From: Carposina sasakii
Lineage: Eukaryota > Arthropoda > Insecta > Lepidoptera > Carposinidae
Assembly (NCBI GenBank): GCA_014607495.2
Contig: CP053170.1
Coordinates: forward strand, 1,612,001-1,676,000
Length of the DNA stretch: 64,000 nucleotides
Reading direction: 5' to 3'
Part shown: one piece after another, positions 1-13,299 of the stretch
How the letters are laid out: each line of letters opens with the position of its first letter
Numbering within the stretch: the first letter of the stretch is position 1
The notes under the pieces: model-generated
Databases searched by the model: none
The model's input: the letters and a program-made list of their open reading frames with translations, nothing else
Told to the model about the DNA's origin: nothing
Made by a program: the position numbers and the translations under genes

Positions 1-124
1 ACCCCATCTAGGGGACACGGGAACATAAGTCAAAGACTCACACAGTATCTTTATACCTAGGCATTAGTACAAGTAAGCTAAATTGGTAATTAAATTACAC
101 AAGGCTTTCCAAGTAAATAATGTG

Positions 125-204
125 TTGAAAAAGATCGTATGACACGTCATGTAAGCTTTGGTAACTATCACCAAATCTCACGTGTGTCATACGATCTTGT
201 TCAA
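125..204. repeat. short inverted-repeat element
   Basis: The arms at about 125-147 and 180-204 are inverted copies sharing the core AAGATCGTATGACAC, with about 32 bases between them. This looks like a small hairpin MITE or its remnant. No coding content. Confidence 0.5.
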
Positions 205-480
205 TACGTATTTTACCTGCCAGTAGAATAAAAGTTAGGTGTATAAGTTAGACTTGCTAACTAACAGGCACATTAGAACCAAAACATCGTCTCGAGGCAA
301 GCATGCTTAACGGTTATCGGGTGAATGACCGATAGCAAAGTCAGCGCAGCCTCGCTTAGGTGCAATAATACTACTGCCTACTACCTTCTACCTCGAATAA
401 GGGCAGCCTCTAAGGAGAAACCGAGATTACAAAAGCAACACCCTACTATGAGTTTATCAATACATATATAAAATAAATCC

Positions 481-545
481 ACTGAGGGATCGAACCCACG
501 CCTTCACACTGAAAAGCGCACATCTTTACCATCAGGTTATCCTAT
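481..545 (-). repeat. tRNA-derived SINE head fragment
   Basis: On the minus strand this reads like a tRNA-type promoter: the + strand GGATCGAACCC is the reverse of a B-box, and an A-box-like stretch lies towards 545. A similar sequence lies at 16520-16603. There is no clean cloverleaf, so I call it SINE-derived and not a tRNA gene. Confidence 0.4.
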
Positions 546-1590
546 CACCGCTTTCAAGCTACCACTTACCTTGCTACAAATTTTTAAAATTACAGTCCCC
601 GTACCTGAGTTATTAACAATTCATCGTCTGTCGATATTTATTGTCGCGTCGCATGCAGCGGATGTGGAGCCATACCTGCACGAAGCGATGGCATCTTTGT
701 GGTATTCATGAATTCGTTTGTATTATTTTGTACTTATGGAGTATTGTTCATGACATGTTAGCGAACTTTATTTTGTTTCTTGAAGAATAGTTTGTTTCAC
801 CTCTAGAAGAAGAAAGAATTTCAGCTCATTCGGTTGATTGTATCTGCTTCAAAATTGTAGTTGCGAGATTCCATCCGCATAAACTTACTACCTACATTGC
901 CAGTTACAATAAGTTAATTAAAGCTTTTAAAAAATAGGAAAGACCTGGAGCGAATGAAATGAAATGTTTTGTTTTTAAGTACATTAGAATACTTGTTTTT
1001 TTTTTTTTGGTAATTTTAATAAATAAATAAGTAAAATGCGAAGCTCAGAACCGAACGGGTAGCGTAGATCTGTGGAGGCCCTTTGACACAGGAACATAAT
1101 AAAATTATTAATAAAGAAATGGAAAAAATCCTCACCCGAGTGGGAATTGAACCCACATAAGAACAGAAACATAAGCCAAGTTTCATTGCTTACTGATAAG
1201 TTCCGAATAACCTATCTGGCACTTTTTTATTTTAACAGATAACCCATACAATTATGTACCTGACAAAAAAGTGTGTTATCGTAGAGCCAAGTTCCATTCG
1301 CGAAATCTACACCTCAGACAAAATATATTCTGTTACTAGAAGAACTAATGTAGTTATAACAGAAACATCACCTTACGCCTAATGTGAATTTATAGCGAAA
1401 CAGCCAAGCTACATATTTTAACTAACGTTCATTAGGCCTTGTAGAGTTAGGGCGTGTAAGAGTTAAAAGCTTGGCTATACATGATATCTAATAACTTTTT
1501 GATAGTGCAAAGACTGGCAATCATTTTACATGGAAATGTTTTAAATGGGATATCTATGTCAAAGAGTACTGAACGTTTGTAACAAAAGCT

Positions 1591-1816
1591 ATACAGGGTG
1601 TAACAAAACAAAAAGGGTATGTTAAGCGAAAAGCTATGTAAATAAATAAAATAAATAGCCGATAGTATGGAGAATTTTTAAATATCTCAGGAATTTTCAT
1701 ACAATCTTGAAAAATAAAAATGTGATTTCGCGTCTCAAATTTTGTGGATAGGTTTTCTATAGTGGGCTATTTACGTAGCTTTTCGCTTAACATACCCTTT
1801 TTGTTACACCCTGTAT
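1591..1816. mobile_element. palindromic MITE, family 'ACAGGGTGTAAC', copy 1
   Basis: The element is almost entirely a self-complementary hairpin running from ATACAGGGTGTAACAAAA to the inverse ending TTACACCCTGTAT. Related copies lie at 2493-2745, 31247-31400 (partial), 33325-33935 (interrupted) and 57576-57829. The TA-like flanks suggest mobilisation by a Tc1/mariner-type transposase, which is an inference. Confidence 0.8.
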
Positions 1817-2097
1817 AATTAATTGGTAACAACGTGCCCTATCATCGGCGCACGCAGTCGACACGCTCGCCTGCACCGATTGTGTGTAACTACAGAATGA
1901 CATAACATAAAGGACGTGAAGGTTGTACCGTTGTTCAAGATAAATTATGGACATCGCAAAATATTGGCAGCAATCGTACATTGCAAATACTATTTTTAAA
2001 ACACAATTTAGGCTTGAAAAACACATCCTAATTTAAAGATACAACAATTTTCAAAAAGCAACTTAGTGCTAAAAACACTCCCAAAAGTCATCAATCA

Positions 2098-2201
2098 TCA
2101 TCATCAGCCTATTGCAGTCCACTGCTAGACCTAGGCCTCCCCCAGGGTACGCCACAAGACTGCCATGGGGGGGCATTTGCCCATAGTCACTACGCTGGGC
2201 A
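2098..2201 (-). repeat. 5'-truncated LINE 3' end
   Basis: This is the reverse complement of a tail repeated at 15569, 18922, 28483 and 63667. On the coding strand the tail reads like the last residues of a LINE ORF ([12 protein letters not shown] then stop). Only the 3' end survives. Confidence 0.65.
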
Positions 2202-2224
2202 GCGCAAATAAATTAAATAACCTG

Positions 2225-2460
2225 CTGATGCGAGGCTTCACCAGAATACACCAGCAGCTGCATCTTCTTCCGTGCATGCCGCAAGAGCTGACCAAGGAAG
2301 TCGGGCATTCTCTCAGGCGACACGCTCGCAACTTGTCATTGATCATTTACATCTGTCCCCGCAGACAACGGCGCAATGCAAGGTCTTTGGTCCCCGCTAT
2401 GCTAGACGTGGGATTTCCTATATGATCTTGCGGTTCTGGATACCCCATTTCGGGAGCACA
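2225..2460 (+). repeat. SINE-like interspersed repeat ('CAGCTGCATCTCCTTCCGTG' family)
   Basis: Recognised by the shared stretch around CATCAGCTGCATCTCCTTCC and by a later ACCCCATTTCGGGAACACAG. Further copies or pieces lie at 4203-4440, 5515-5575, 7985-8175, 9670-9760 (minus), 29970-30045 (minus), 36290-36470, 58785-58870, and 61440-61745 (minus, two copies). No open reading frame is shared among copies. Confidence 0.65.
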
Positions 2461-2492
2461 GCTGTGTGTGTGTGTGTGTACGATTTTACATG

Positions 2493-2745
2493 TACAGGGT
2501 GTAACAAAAGGGTGTGTTAAGCGAAAAGCTACGTAAATAGCCCACTGTAAAGAACCTATCCACAAAATTTGAGACTCGAAATCACATGTTTATTTTTCCC
2601 GATAGTATGGACAATTTTTAAATATCTTAGGAGTTTTCATACAATATTGAAAAATAAACATGTGATTTCGAGTCTCAAATTTTGTGGATAGGTTCTCTAC
2701 AGTGGGCTACTTACGTAGCTTTTCGCTTAACATACCCTTTTTGTA
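2493..2745. mobile_element. palindromic MITE, family 'ACAGGGTGTAAC', copy 2
   Basis: Same hairpin element as at 1591-1816. Both arms carry the TTAAGCGAAAAGCTACGTAA block in inverted orientation. The right terminus is eroded, with GTATACATACACCC in place of the clean end. Confidence 0.75.
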
Positions 2746-3332
2746 TACATACACCCATTACATACATTACATAGTGTTTTACTGTACAACAAATTAAACA
2801 GATTAGTTATATCATTTTCTTGTTAGTAAGTCTTTTGTCGCAAATCTACTTCCCAATCTAAGAGTATTTTTTAACTAATTCCCACATCAATTTCCGAGTC
2901 TAATCTAATCACTCCGTAAAAAAACTAAAACCATTTAAAAAAGCCACACTTACGACCGTTAAAACATAAAAACCCAAGTTCAAACCCGCCCAAATTACAT
3001 ACCAGCTCCAAAAATACCCGACAACCTTACGTCGGCACGCGAAATGATGAAAAATAAACTAACCTGCTCCCTATAGCTAGGAGATAAGGTATATTAGCTG
3101 CTGAACCAGCTGCTGGTATGCGATGGCGCATGACAATCATCTTTATTGGTCGGATTTTAGGTGACATCACTCTGCTAAATAAAAAGGACCGGTTGGCATC
3201 CAAGGCAGAATATTTAAAGGCGTACATGGGCCAACTGCCTTTTCGAGTAAGAATTATTTAAAAAAATATTTTTTCTCTGCTGTTTAGCACATTATGAAGT
3301 TAATCTGTAACAAGGTATAGGTATAAGGTCAG

Positions 3333-3470
3333 CTCCCATTAGGTCCTTTTTTGAAAATCAGCGCTGCTTGCATGGTAGGCACGCCTTACCTTGTTCTAGC
3401 AGCATTCAGCTGAAAAGGGACCTATTTGGCGGTTGCACTTACACGGGACGTGACTGCGGGGCTCCTGTTA
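3333..3470 (-). repeat. interspersed repeat ('AGCAGCATTCAGCTGAAAAG' family)
   Basis: The inverse copy is at 59040-59165 and a partial copy is around 42040-42110. The shared core is a pair of inverted blocks around the CAGCATTCAGCTGAAAAGGGACC sequence. No coding capacity. Confidence 0.55.
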
Positions 3471-4202
3471 CTGTTCCTTTCTACATGTGTGTTCTTACCT
3501 GTTTGTCTAACCTTTTCTATTGTGTCTATTTCTACCCAATTTCCGAGCTATTTCCATTGTCTTGTTCTATGTTGTTGCTGTCCGTCTATATGTAATTATC
3601 TACCTAAGACACGAAATACAACTGCAGGATCATTAAGGAGATTGCACAGCCACTATTAGGATAGCGGGGACAGCATAAATGATATTAGTTAAAGCTTAAC
3701 CACTGATTACACAGCGTTTATTCTACATACAAACTACATTTAACTTACCATATAACTAGCTCAGCCCTTGGCACCATATCATGAATCATTTACTCAAACC
3801 TCACCCACACTCCACTATTATAAAATAACTCGCGAGATGAAGAACACCAAGTACTACCTCAATCGAGTACCTACCCTTAAAACATAACCCTCCTTCGAAC
3901 GCAGTTAGGTAAGAACTTACCACTAAAAATACCGGCGAATGTAATATTATAAAATTATTAATAAAGAAAATGGAAAAAAATTCTTCACCCGAGTGGGAAT
4001 CGAATATTATTTGTAAAACGAAACTGATACCACATTGAAACGGTGAGTGATTTGCACCATGACCTAAAGGTCATATCGATATCGTCAGCGTCGTTCGCTA
4101 CTTAACTTTATTATATCACTATGCCACGAACTGGAATACACAAATACCCATTATTATACCGCTAGCCGCCAAGACCGAAATACGGTCGGTTTATTAAGTT
4201 CT

Positions 4203-4440
4203 GTGCCAATGCGGGCCTTCACTAGAATACAACAGCTGCATCTCCTTCCGTGCATGTCGTAAGAGGCGACTAAGGAACTCGGGCGATATGCGAGCAACGT
4301 TATCAGTGTTATCACTAACATCTGTACCAGCTATGTTAAACTTGGCCGTGGTATTTCCTATGACCTTGCAGTTCTGGCTATCCCATTTCGGGAAAACAGT
4401 CTTGTGTATAACATTGTATGTATAGAAACAGCCAGACTCG
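4203..4440 (+). repeat. SINE-like interspersed repeat copy
   Basis: Same family as 2225-2460, identified by CAGCTGCATCTCCTTCCGTG and CCCATTTCGGGAA. A short tRNA-like B-box (GGGTTTCGAACCC) follows at about 4480-4500 and belongs to a separate tRNA-derived SINE fragment. Confidence 0.55.
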
Positions 4441-4844
4441 GAAAAAAACATTAATATCCATCACATCTGTTTGCACCTGCCGGGTTTCGAACCCAGGACC
4501 TATGCCGCGGCAGGCAAGGTCTACCAACTTCCAACTGACAATAATCGGTCGTTAAAATAACTCCCGAGAAGTTGCTAGAGTCCGTTTCGTGGAATAACTC
4601 TTATGCCTAATTTTGGAACTCACACTATTTGTATGCAGTAACACATAAAATGTAGTCATACGCATAGTAATTTAAGCGCCCTCCTCCAGAGGAACTATTT
4701 GGTATAATAGTCTACAGTATCCGCCATCAAATACTAGCCTCCACCGACCGGTTTCGCCCGCGATACTATCTCCCACTGGTCATTTAACGGTTTTTTTAAC
4801 CGATTATAAAGTCTAGCCAGACTATGTTTATGTCCTAGATTGCT

Positions 4845-4935
4845 TGTTAGCTCTGTGGTCAGTGACCCTACGTGCTACGCGAGCTATGGGATCTGGGTTC
4901 GATTCCCGGAAAGTAGTGCGAGTTTACTGTGTTAT
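4845..4935 (+). repeat. tRNA-derived SINE head (pol III A and B boxes)
   Basis: TTAGCTCTGTGGTCAG resembles an A box and GGGTTCGATTCCCGG is a strong B box about 50 bases later. The intervening sequence does not fold into a complete tRNA, so this is probably a SINE promoter and not a tRNA gene. Confidence 0.5.
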
Positions 4936-7728
4936 TATCATATTATGCATCTTCTTCCTACAGACACTACATAGTCTTGCGGGGTTATTCATGTCCATTT
5001 ACCCCTTAAGAGATTAGGCAGAGGTGTGCAAAATTATACAATCTTTTCACCAGTGAGCCCATTAAGTTCCACTTGCTATGGGACGAATTTACCGCCAGAT
5101 TATTCTAGCATACAACGAATCCATTGGGGAGTGGTTTCGAGACATTTTGTCAATACAAAATTATATATAGGTAGTTTCAAAACTTTATATTTGCATAAAT
5201 GACTATTAAGGTGACACATTGAAGTTGTTTTGTACGTTTTTTTTTTTGCTTGTTTTGCCAGAAATAGTACAAGTTACTGCAACATCTAACCTACCACACT
5301 GCATCTTAACGCAAATCAAAATTAACATTCTCCATAAAATTTTACGAGCGTGAATGTATGTTGTTTACTCTTCGTCTTGTTTACGTTTAATATCTTAAAA
5401 GTTAATAATACAATATAATATTTTCCATAGTGTACGTGGGTTGATGGTTTACCTTGACATCAATCTTAAATGGCCATTGTTAGTAATAAATATACCTATT
5501 TTATATCATCTACAGCAGGTTCCTGTGCTGATGCATCTCCTCCCTAGAATACATCAGCAGCTGCATCTCCTTCTTTAATATCTAACTGGATAATCAACGC
5601 CTAAACCCCCGATCTTACAGACCTGAAACTTTAGGTTCGTTCTGTAAAACCAGTAGGTTTCTCTCGCAGTAGTATCCCGGAGTAGTATCGACTCGCGAGT
5701 AAAATCAATGAGACGACAGTGTGACGATCGTGTTACGGTGTATCGAGAGGTTCGTGCTTGCCCCACTGATTTCTCAAGTCGTAGGCGACCGCTAGTCGGA
5801 CCTAAAGCTGGCTTTTCACCAGAAATATGCTATGTATGATACATTGCTACTGATGCATGTGATATCCATCAATCATATCATGGGTCTTGTTCATAGATAT
5901 CACAAACAAACGGGAGATAGGCCCCCGAGCCAAATTTGTTTGAGTACTGGTGTAAGCCATCACATTCTCAGATTCATAGAATAGTTTCCATGAAGGATGA
6001 CCATATTTTCTGTGTCACTCTTCATACAAAAATGTTTGCCCACTTTGCCACTCACTGTGGTCCTGTCAATGAATTTGGTTGGTAGATATCAAACGCCTCC
6101 ATAGGAACGTAGCACATCTGCTCTAGTAGCATGACCTGCAAAACACGATATAATAAACCGATTTATTGACATTTAGCCTGTCAAAATACGATAAATACAG
6201 CCGCCATGTTGGATTTTGTATAGAGACGATACGATATCGTACGATACGATATCCACGATGCGTGGTCAAGCTGGTGGAAAAGCAGCACAAAAGGGATCGC
6301 AACTCCTCATCCTTGCCATGTAGACCTAAGGTGCATCGACCTGACCATGAGAGCTATTAGACTCCGTCATTATCTCGATACGGCGTTAATTATAGGAAAC
6401 TCGCTGATTACGGTTTAATTACTATATTTAACCATTAGCGATGATGGTTCATTGGTTTTACAGTTTTTCAGTACCTATACCCCGTTTTTTTTTTTACGAT
6501 AGAAATTTCAGTTTCCAAGAAGCATTGTTTGTAAACATCTTCCTTATTCTATGGTAAACATTAAAACACTCGTATTTATAAGATATGAGTGAAGTTTGAC
6601 GTTTTTCCATATCGATGTATCCTACTAAAAAGTCCAGTTTTATGTTTGCGAAATCAGCCTCTATAGGTTTTTTACAGTGCACACTTTATATGAGTAGGTA
6701 CTGTTGAATTGAGCAGTATCAACTCTTTAGGAACTATTGATGATAATAATACCATAGATAATAAGATAAAAACCTGATTTCGTTCTTTCAGATTCTTTCT
6801 ATTTCTAAATAAAATGAGGTATAGCTAAGATGGAATCAAAATCAATTCATAATTCACACATGTGTTACCGAACTGCAGGACCCTAAAGGAAACCCCACAG
6901 CCACTTTTAACACAGCGGAGACAGTGATTAGTTGCTAGCTAATCGCCTGACAAATGCCCGATGCATATAAGATACCTACAATTAATATCTTTGGCACGAT
7001 ATAGAGACGGCTTGTCAGCTATCATATTCGTCTAGTCGTGGCATTGACGCGGGATCAAAAACTTTACACCATCTAATTTTTTATACACGCAAATGACTTG
7101 TGGTTTCTCATACATTTTGTTGACAAAGTAATCGTATTTTGTTGACAAAGACATCATATTGAAACTATTTGACACCGGAACAAAAGGTTATCATTATCAA
7201 GTAAATAAAGTTAGTTCATCGTCTAAATATAGAAACTTACATAAGTATCCACTATTACTCATAGACTAATCATTTATTTTACATAAATTAATTTCTATGA
7301 AATGTATGAATCACTTCACTCATACATAGGTTGTATTATGAATAGTCAATAAGTGCTAAGTTCAATTGAGTAATACTATAATAATCATGAACGTATAAAA
7401 AACAACGGACTTAAGTAATGCTGTCAATGCACAGATTGAAGCGCCGAAATGGCGTCGCATTGCACATGTGTGCGTATTTTCTAGTAGGCGCCGAAATTAC
7501 TACGGTTTGTATGTGTGGGTGGATAACGCGTCATTACACATCCCTACTCCATGAAATATCGTTGCCGAGCTTACTATGAATGCCTCACTCTGTGTATTGA
7601 CAACACTGTCCGTTATTCTTTATACGTTCATGGCATTAATATGTTTTCTTTCGTATGAAATGTGGTAACTATTTGCAGCACTGTACTCTTTTAACCCATT
7701 GAAATCTTTAAGAAGGTAACGTATTCAT

Positions 7729-7955
7729 CCTTCCTACTAATATTATAAACACGAAAGTTTGTAAGTATGGATGGATGGATGGATGTTTGTTGACGTAAAA
7801 ACGGCTGGAACGATTTTAATTAAAATTGGTACGGAGTTAGCTGACACCCTGGATTAACACATCAGGCTACTTTTTATCCCGGGAAAACATTTTTATCCCG
7901 GATAATTTCGACATTTTGTTTTTTCTGCAGGCCACGCGGGCGTCCACAAGTCAGG
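7729..7955 (+). mobile_element. Helitron-like non-autonomous element, degraded
   Basis: It begins with the lepidopteran Helitron-like CTACTAATATTATAAA sequence. It then has the AACGGCTGGAACGATTTT and TATCCCGGATAATTTCGACA blocks and ends at GGGCGTCCACAAGT, where better copies end CACTAGT. It contains a small (ATGG)n microsatellite near 7767-7784. Confidence 0.6.
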
Positions 7956-7984
7956 TTATATTTAATTCGACGATCAGAAAACAG

Positions 7985-8175
7985 TGCTTGTGACACTAGA
8001 ATACATCAGCTGCATCTCCTTCCCTGCATGTCGTGATAGTCTACTAAGGAATTTAGGGACGTTCTCTCAGGCGATTCAACTTGACACTGACCTTTTACAT
8101 CAGAACGCGCTATGCTAAACGAGGCAGAGGATCTCGATTCGAGATCCTCTGCCTACCCCATTATGGGAAACATAA
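7985..8175 (+). repeat. SINE-like repeat copy containing a near-perfect palindrome
   Basis: Same family as 2225-2460. Bases 8122-8154 form two 16-bp arms (AGGCAGAGGATCTCGA and its complement) around one T, which other copies in the window do not show at this spot. Confidence 0.55.
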
Positions 8176-9831
8176 CCGTATGTAGTATGTGTAGTGATTA
8201 AAAACAGCATAAACAACGGATAAACTACCTAAATTATTAGTCATCTACGGTTTACTAATAAAACCAGCAATGAAATGCAAACTGACACACATCGAATGCA
8301 CATCCATTGCTCTTTCAGCCCCCAGCATATAGGAAAACCAACAGACACCCACGTAAACCGTGGGCGGCCAAATTGTACATCTCGCATCTCACTTCCCATT
8401 GTAAATCTCAATGTGCATGACAAGGACAACTAGATTACGGGCAATGACTTGAGGAACTGGACCAATCGCTTGTGGTATTACAGTTGTAGATATGCCCTGT
8501 TGCAAACCTAATTGGAAAAGGTGTCAACAATTTGAGAATGTTCAAAATTACAGTACAGTCAAAGTCTGCCTGCAATTTCCTTCTTTCAATGGCATAGATT
8601 ACAAATGTAACTACTTAAATATGACCTTTGTTTAAAAAATTGCTTTGAACATGACCTGTCATAGTAACATTCTACAATAAACATTGATGAATCACTCATT
8701 TACATCTCTCCCCGCTATGTTATATGTGGCTTTGGTTAGATATATCATTTATAAATGATCCTGCATGAATACGGAAACACAGCCTGATTTAGGTACATAT
8801 TGTGTAGGTATGTATGAATGTAACCTCACTAAAATTTGCCGTCTAGGCAGTATTGTTGCCTGTCACGGCGGCTAATCTCAATCAACAGGAGATATTATAG
8901 TGCACAAATGGTGCGCAAACACAGGTGCTTACCCTCATAATGGGAACGCTAATGGAACGGAAACTCGCCACGACCGGAGATATCAGGGGCAGGACTAATC
9001 GCGCTATTGAAGAGCCGTTACCCAGATTGGTTTGAAATTATGTTTCTACTAGTAAATAAAACAAATCTCTTACACGATTAGCTTTCTTGACGAAAAGTGT
9101 TGTAAAGTGTTGTTAGATATTTGTCAGAAGTGTTATGTTTTTATGACTGATATTTTTACGAGGAAAACACGACTTTGATGATGAGCGGCAGATAGTTTGT
9201 AGAAGACTTTTATTCGCTTGGTTTTATCATTTTGCTAAGCAATTTCATGAGAGAACGGAGACGAAAGATAGATAAAAAATGTTAAAAAATATTTCCCCTA
9301 ATAGGAGAGTACCTTGTAAGTTGCCTACACATTTTCCAGAGAAAACCTTAATCATCCTAAAAGCAATTACCACCGGGTGTCGATATCGAGCGGCCATGTT
9401 TGTTTGCAGTCTAGAGTAGTCTAGACCGTTAATCACGAGCCGTCGACGCAGGCTAACTGTATCTATCAAATAAATTCTATCTATCTATTTAATCAAGAGG
9501 AACTAAGCAGGGCTGCTCTAAGGTATCCGTCTCAAAACCTAATCTTAGCTGCCGGCTGGAATAGAAGCGGCGGTGTCACCCATGACACGGGAATAACTAG
9601 GTTAGCTAGCTAACATTTTATGTAATAAATAAAGCTGATATATTCGAGTAAAGCCCCGCATCAACACAGGACATTTCCGAGGTCTTTAGACGACTCTTAC
9701 GACATGCACGGAAGGAGATGCAGCCGATGTATTCTAGTGAATCCCCGCATCAGCACCGGGACATTTTTATTAGACAAATGAAAAGACAGACAGCCCTACA
9801 GCCACCACATAAGGGCATGAGGAAACGGCTC

Positions 9832-9836
9832 TGACG
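9832..9836. repeat. Transib target-site duplication, left (TGACG)
   Basis: TGACG directly precedes the left terminus CACAGTGGTTCC and recurs at 14217-14221 directly after the right terminus. A 5-bp duplication is expected for Transib insertion. Confidence 0.9.
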
Positions 9837-10625
9837 CACAGTGGTTCCAATGTATGGGAGGTGCTGGACATTCGCATCCAAAAAATAAAATTGGTGAATC
9901 TTGAGAAACGAATTATGCCATCTTGTTTGGTAGATCAATGTCTTCAAAAGTTATTATTTTAAGTTTTTTTGTAACTGTTATATTTGAGGAGATAATTGAG
10001 AAATAGTGTTTTCTTACTATGGAAATGGTCAAACATACTTACATATCTCTTGATTCCGGCCTCGTTTCAAGTTGCGGTCTTCGGTATTGTGTTTATATTT
10101 GAGAGAACTACAATTAATGCTAACACACATAGTGCGCCAAACGTGCACTTTCTGCGGTACATAGAAATGTTTGATTTTTATATTATAATATACTACAATG
10201 ACAAGGATCTTACAATTTTCTGTTAAAATCATAGAGGAATAAGGGCCCCTCTAAATATGCGTATCGATAAATGATGTTGCAGAAATAAAAAAATAATAAT
10301 TAAATTAATTAATTTGCAAACGAGGGCAACGATCGATCCACAGACGGTCTTAGACTTTTAAATAATTAATTAATGAAATTACTGCATTATCATTAAGACA
10401 GTAGTCATTAGCATTTCTATCAATTACAGATGTCATTCTTAGAGTAATTTTTAGCATTTTCAACAATTATTTGATGCAGGTGATTATTAATTGAAATCAT
10501 TAGTACTAAAACATTACAAGAATAACAATTGTACGCAGTACGCAGTAATGAGGGTAGTGTAGTATAAATTGGTTGGTAATCCTTTATTTTACATCAGTTT
10601 TGATTTCTATTTCGTTCTAATAAAT

Positions 10626-12764
10626 ATGTCTTTCCGTGGATTTGTTACAAATCTTGACCTTTATTGCGCTTTACGCAAACACAATGATCTACGTGACTTT
10701 GATCATCTATTCGGTGTCCTTAAAACGAATTGCAACGTTTCTCTTTGTGAAGGTGCCGAAGAAGACTTAAAGAACTGGTGTCGTCGATTTTGCTACCGGA
10801 TCTATCCTAAATGGTCTCAAGCTGGAAGAAGCGAAGGAAAGTTTCTAAATAAACACTCAGAGTGGTTGCAGTCTGAAGTCCAGTGGCCGGATTCCCTAAA
10901 GGAAAATAATTTGCCTTTACAAGTATTACCTACGAACGCAATAGAAGAAGAAACTACTGAGCAGACGAATTTACCTTCTAAATCCGATGCCTCTACGTGT
11001 ACTCATGTCTCTCCTCGTAAGCCCTTTGAAGATTTAAGTCCTCGTCAAAAGAAAAGACGCACTGAAGTACTTAGGGCATCTAGCAGCACTGACGAGATTA
11101 TGTTTTCTGCACAAAGCAGTCTTAGGGCTGCAGGGGAAAATGATGTAGCTGATATTATGAAGTTTTTAATGAAAAATCCTACAGAAGCTTCTAAGATCAA
11201 AGATTTCATTGGCGGACGGAGTACCACAGATTCAGATAAATGTATATCTCCACTAAAGGCCCTAGCTTTGTTTGTGTCGATGAACCTTTCAAAATGGCGT
11301 TATATGACTTTACGGGATTTTCATGCTAAAGAAGGAGTAGCTCAATATCCCAGTTATTACATGCTTCTGAAAGAAAAAAAGAAATGTTACCCAAAACAAT
11401 AAGACGTTACAATTACTGAACACTCTGCTAAAATCAAATTGCAAGCGTTGCTAGACCTTACTACGACAAGACTTCTACAAACCCAAAACTTCTCTACCAC
11501 TGAGGAGAAAAACCTGGTGCTCGTGAGCAAATGGGGCTTTGACGGTGCTTCGGATCAAAGTGTTTACCACCAGAAAACAAGTGAAACTGAGGAAACGAAT
11601 TTCGCCAGTGTATTTGTTGCAAGTCTTGTACCAATCCGGCTCACATCCGAAACTGGCCAAATAATTTGGGAAAATGAGCGGCCCTCGTCAACATCTCTTT
11701 GTCGACCAATCCTAATCAAGTTCATCAAAGAAACAAAAGAAAATGTTCAAATGGAGATGTCTGAATTCGAAGAAGAGATTAAGCTTCTGCAACCTACTAA
11801 GAGCGATGACGTAAGTGTAAAGCACCAGTTGCATTTGACGATGATAGATGGTAAGATTCACTCATACATATCAGGCACAGCAGCATCAGTGTGCGACATT
11901 TGCAAAGCGCGTCCAAATGAGATGAACGACATTAGTAAAGTAAGAAGCAAGCCAGTGCACGAAGACATGTTTAAATACGGACTTAGCTCGCTCCATGCAT
12001 GGATCCGGACCATGGAGTGTTGTCTTCACATCGCATACAGATTAGACATAAAATCATGGCAAGCTAGAGGTGATGAAGCAAAGAAGAATGTTGCTGAAAG
12101 AAAATCAGCAATTCAAGAAAACTTCAAAAAAGAAACTGGAATGCGTCTTGATGTTGTCAAGCAAGGGAGTGGAACCACCAACACCGGTAATTGTGCTAGA
12201 AGGTTTTTTGAAAACCCAGAAAAATCTGCTGAATTAACCGGATTAGATGCGAGACTTTTAAGAAGGCTAGCTGTCATTTTACAGTGTATATCTTCAGGAG
12301 AGAAACTCGACATTGACAAATTTCGTATGTTCTGTAATGACACTACTTTGCTCTACGTGGAATTATATCCATGGTTTTATATGCCGTCTAGTCTCCACAA
12401 ATTGCTGGTCCATGGGCCAGATGTCATTGAGAACTTTTCAATGATGCCTATCGGCTTTTTGTCCGAAGAAGCCTCGGAGGCACGAAATAAAGAATTTAGA
12501 AAGTACCGCGAAGGACATTCAAGAAAACATAGCAGTGTCTCGTGTAATGAAGATGTACTACACAATCTTTTATTATCTTCTGATCCGGTTCTTACAAGTA
12601 TTCGCCCAATGTATAACAAATTTATTAAAAAATCTTGTTTCTCAGAATTTTATGAACTGATTATATCCGAGACAGGTAAATTTAATTTTGTCGATATAAA
12701 CGAGTTAATCGAAATAGACTCCGCATCAGAATTGATCGATGATGATTGTGAAGACGATTCATAA
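10626..12764 (+). pseudogene. Transib transposase, one in-frame stop
   Basis: This is the cut-and-paste transposase of the surrounding Transib, homologous to the RAG1 catalytic core. I chose the ATG at 10626 (MSFRGFVTN) over the upstream TTG-initiated extension. The frame is continuous to 12764 except for TAA at 11400-11402; both halves lie in the same frame, so the lesion is one nonsense codon with no frameshift. RAG1-like landmarks in order are WGFDGASD with the first catalytic Asp codon at 11541, a CDIC zinc-binding pair, GTTNTGNCARRFFE, LHKLLVHGPDVI (matching the RAG1 zinc-binding histidines), and SEARNKEFRKYR with the last catalytic Glu codon at 12477. I could not place the second catalytic Asp with confidence. 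About 711 residues plus the stop fits the family. The copy is probably inactive unless the stop is a sequencing error or is read through. Confidence 0.9.
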
Positions 12765-13299
12765 ATAAATTAAAATTTTAATTAAAATAAATATAAATAA
12801 ATAAATTTTTTATTACAGTTTAATAAAAAGATCTCATTCGTGTAACTAGGGTCTTTCTCTCTGTGTTTATAGACATTTTTAGTTAAATTTATCTGTACTA
12901 TTTTATAGATTTATAATGCATGTTGTGCTTTTCGTATTTTTTGAATTTTATTAAATAAATACTACCACTAACAATTTTAGTGTAATTTAGTTCTCAAACC
13001 ATTTGACCTACATTTTGGACATGTCAAAAATCAAAATTACAAGATCACTTTCATTGTAGTGTTCAGTATGGAACTTTTTCGTATATAAAAATAGACATCT
13101 CTATGTACCGCAGAAAGTGCACGTTTGGCGCACTATGTGTGTTAGCATTAATTGTAGTTCTCTCAAATATAAACACAATACCGAAGACCGCAACTTGAAA
13201 CGAGGCCGGAATCAAGAGATATGTAAGTAAGTTTGACCATTTCCATAGTAAGAAGATACTATTTCTCAATTATCTCCTCAAATATAACAGTTACAAAAA

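Noticed and set aside
3027..3227. 66-codon minus-strand frame with a possible donor after IPYLLAIGS
   Set aside because: No partner exon, no known domain, and the surrounding sequence is repeats; cannot be supported as a gene.
4845..4935. Possible tRNA gene
   Set aside because: A and B boxes are present but no complete cloverleaf or anticodon stem could be drawn; fits a SINE head better. The same applies to 34140-34384 and 46403-46607.
9996..10226. 76-codon frame also found in mirror image at 13063-13269
   Set aside because: Both lie in the Transib terminal inverted arms.
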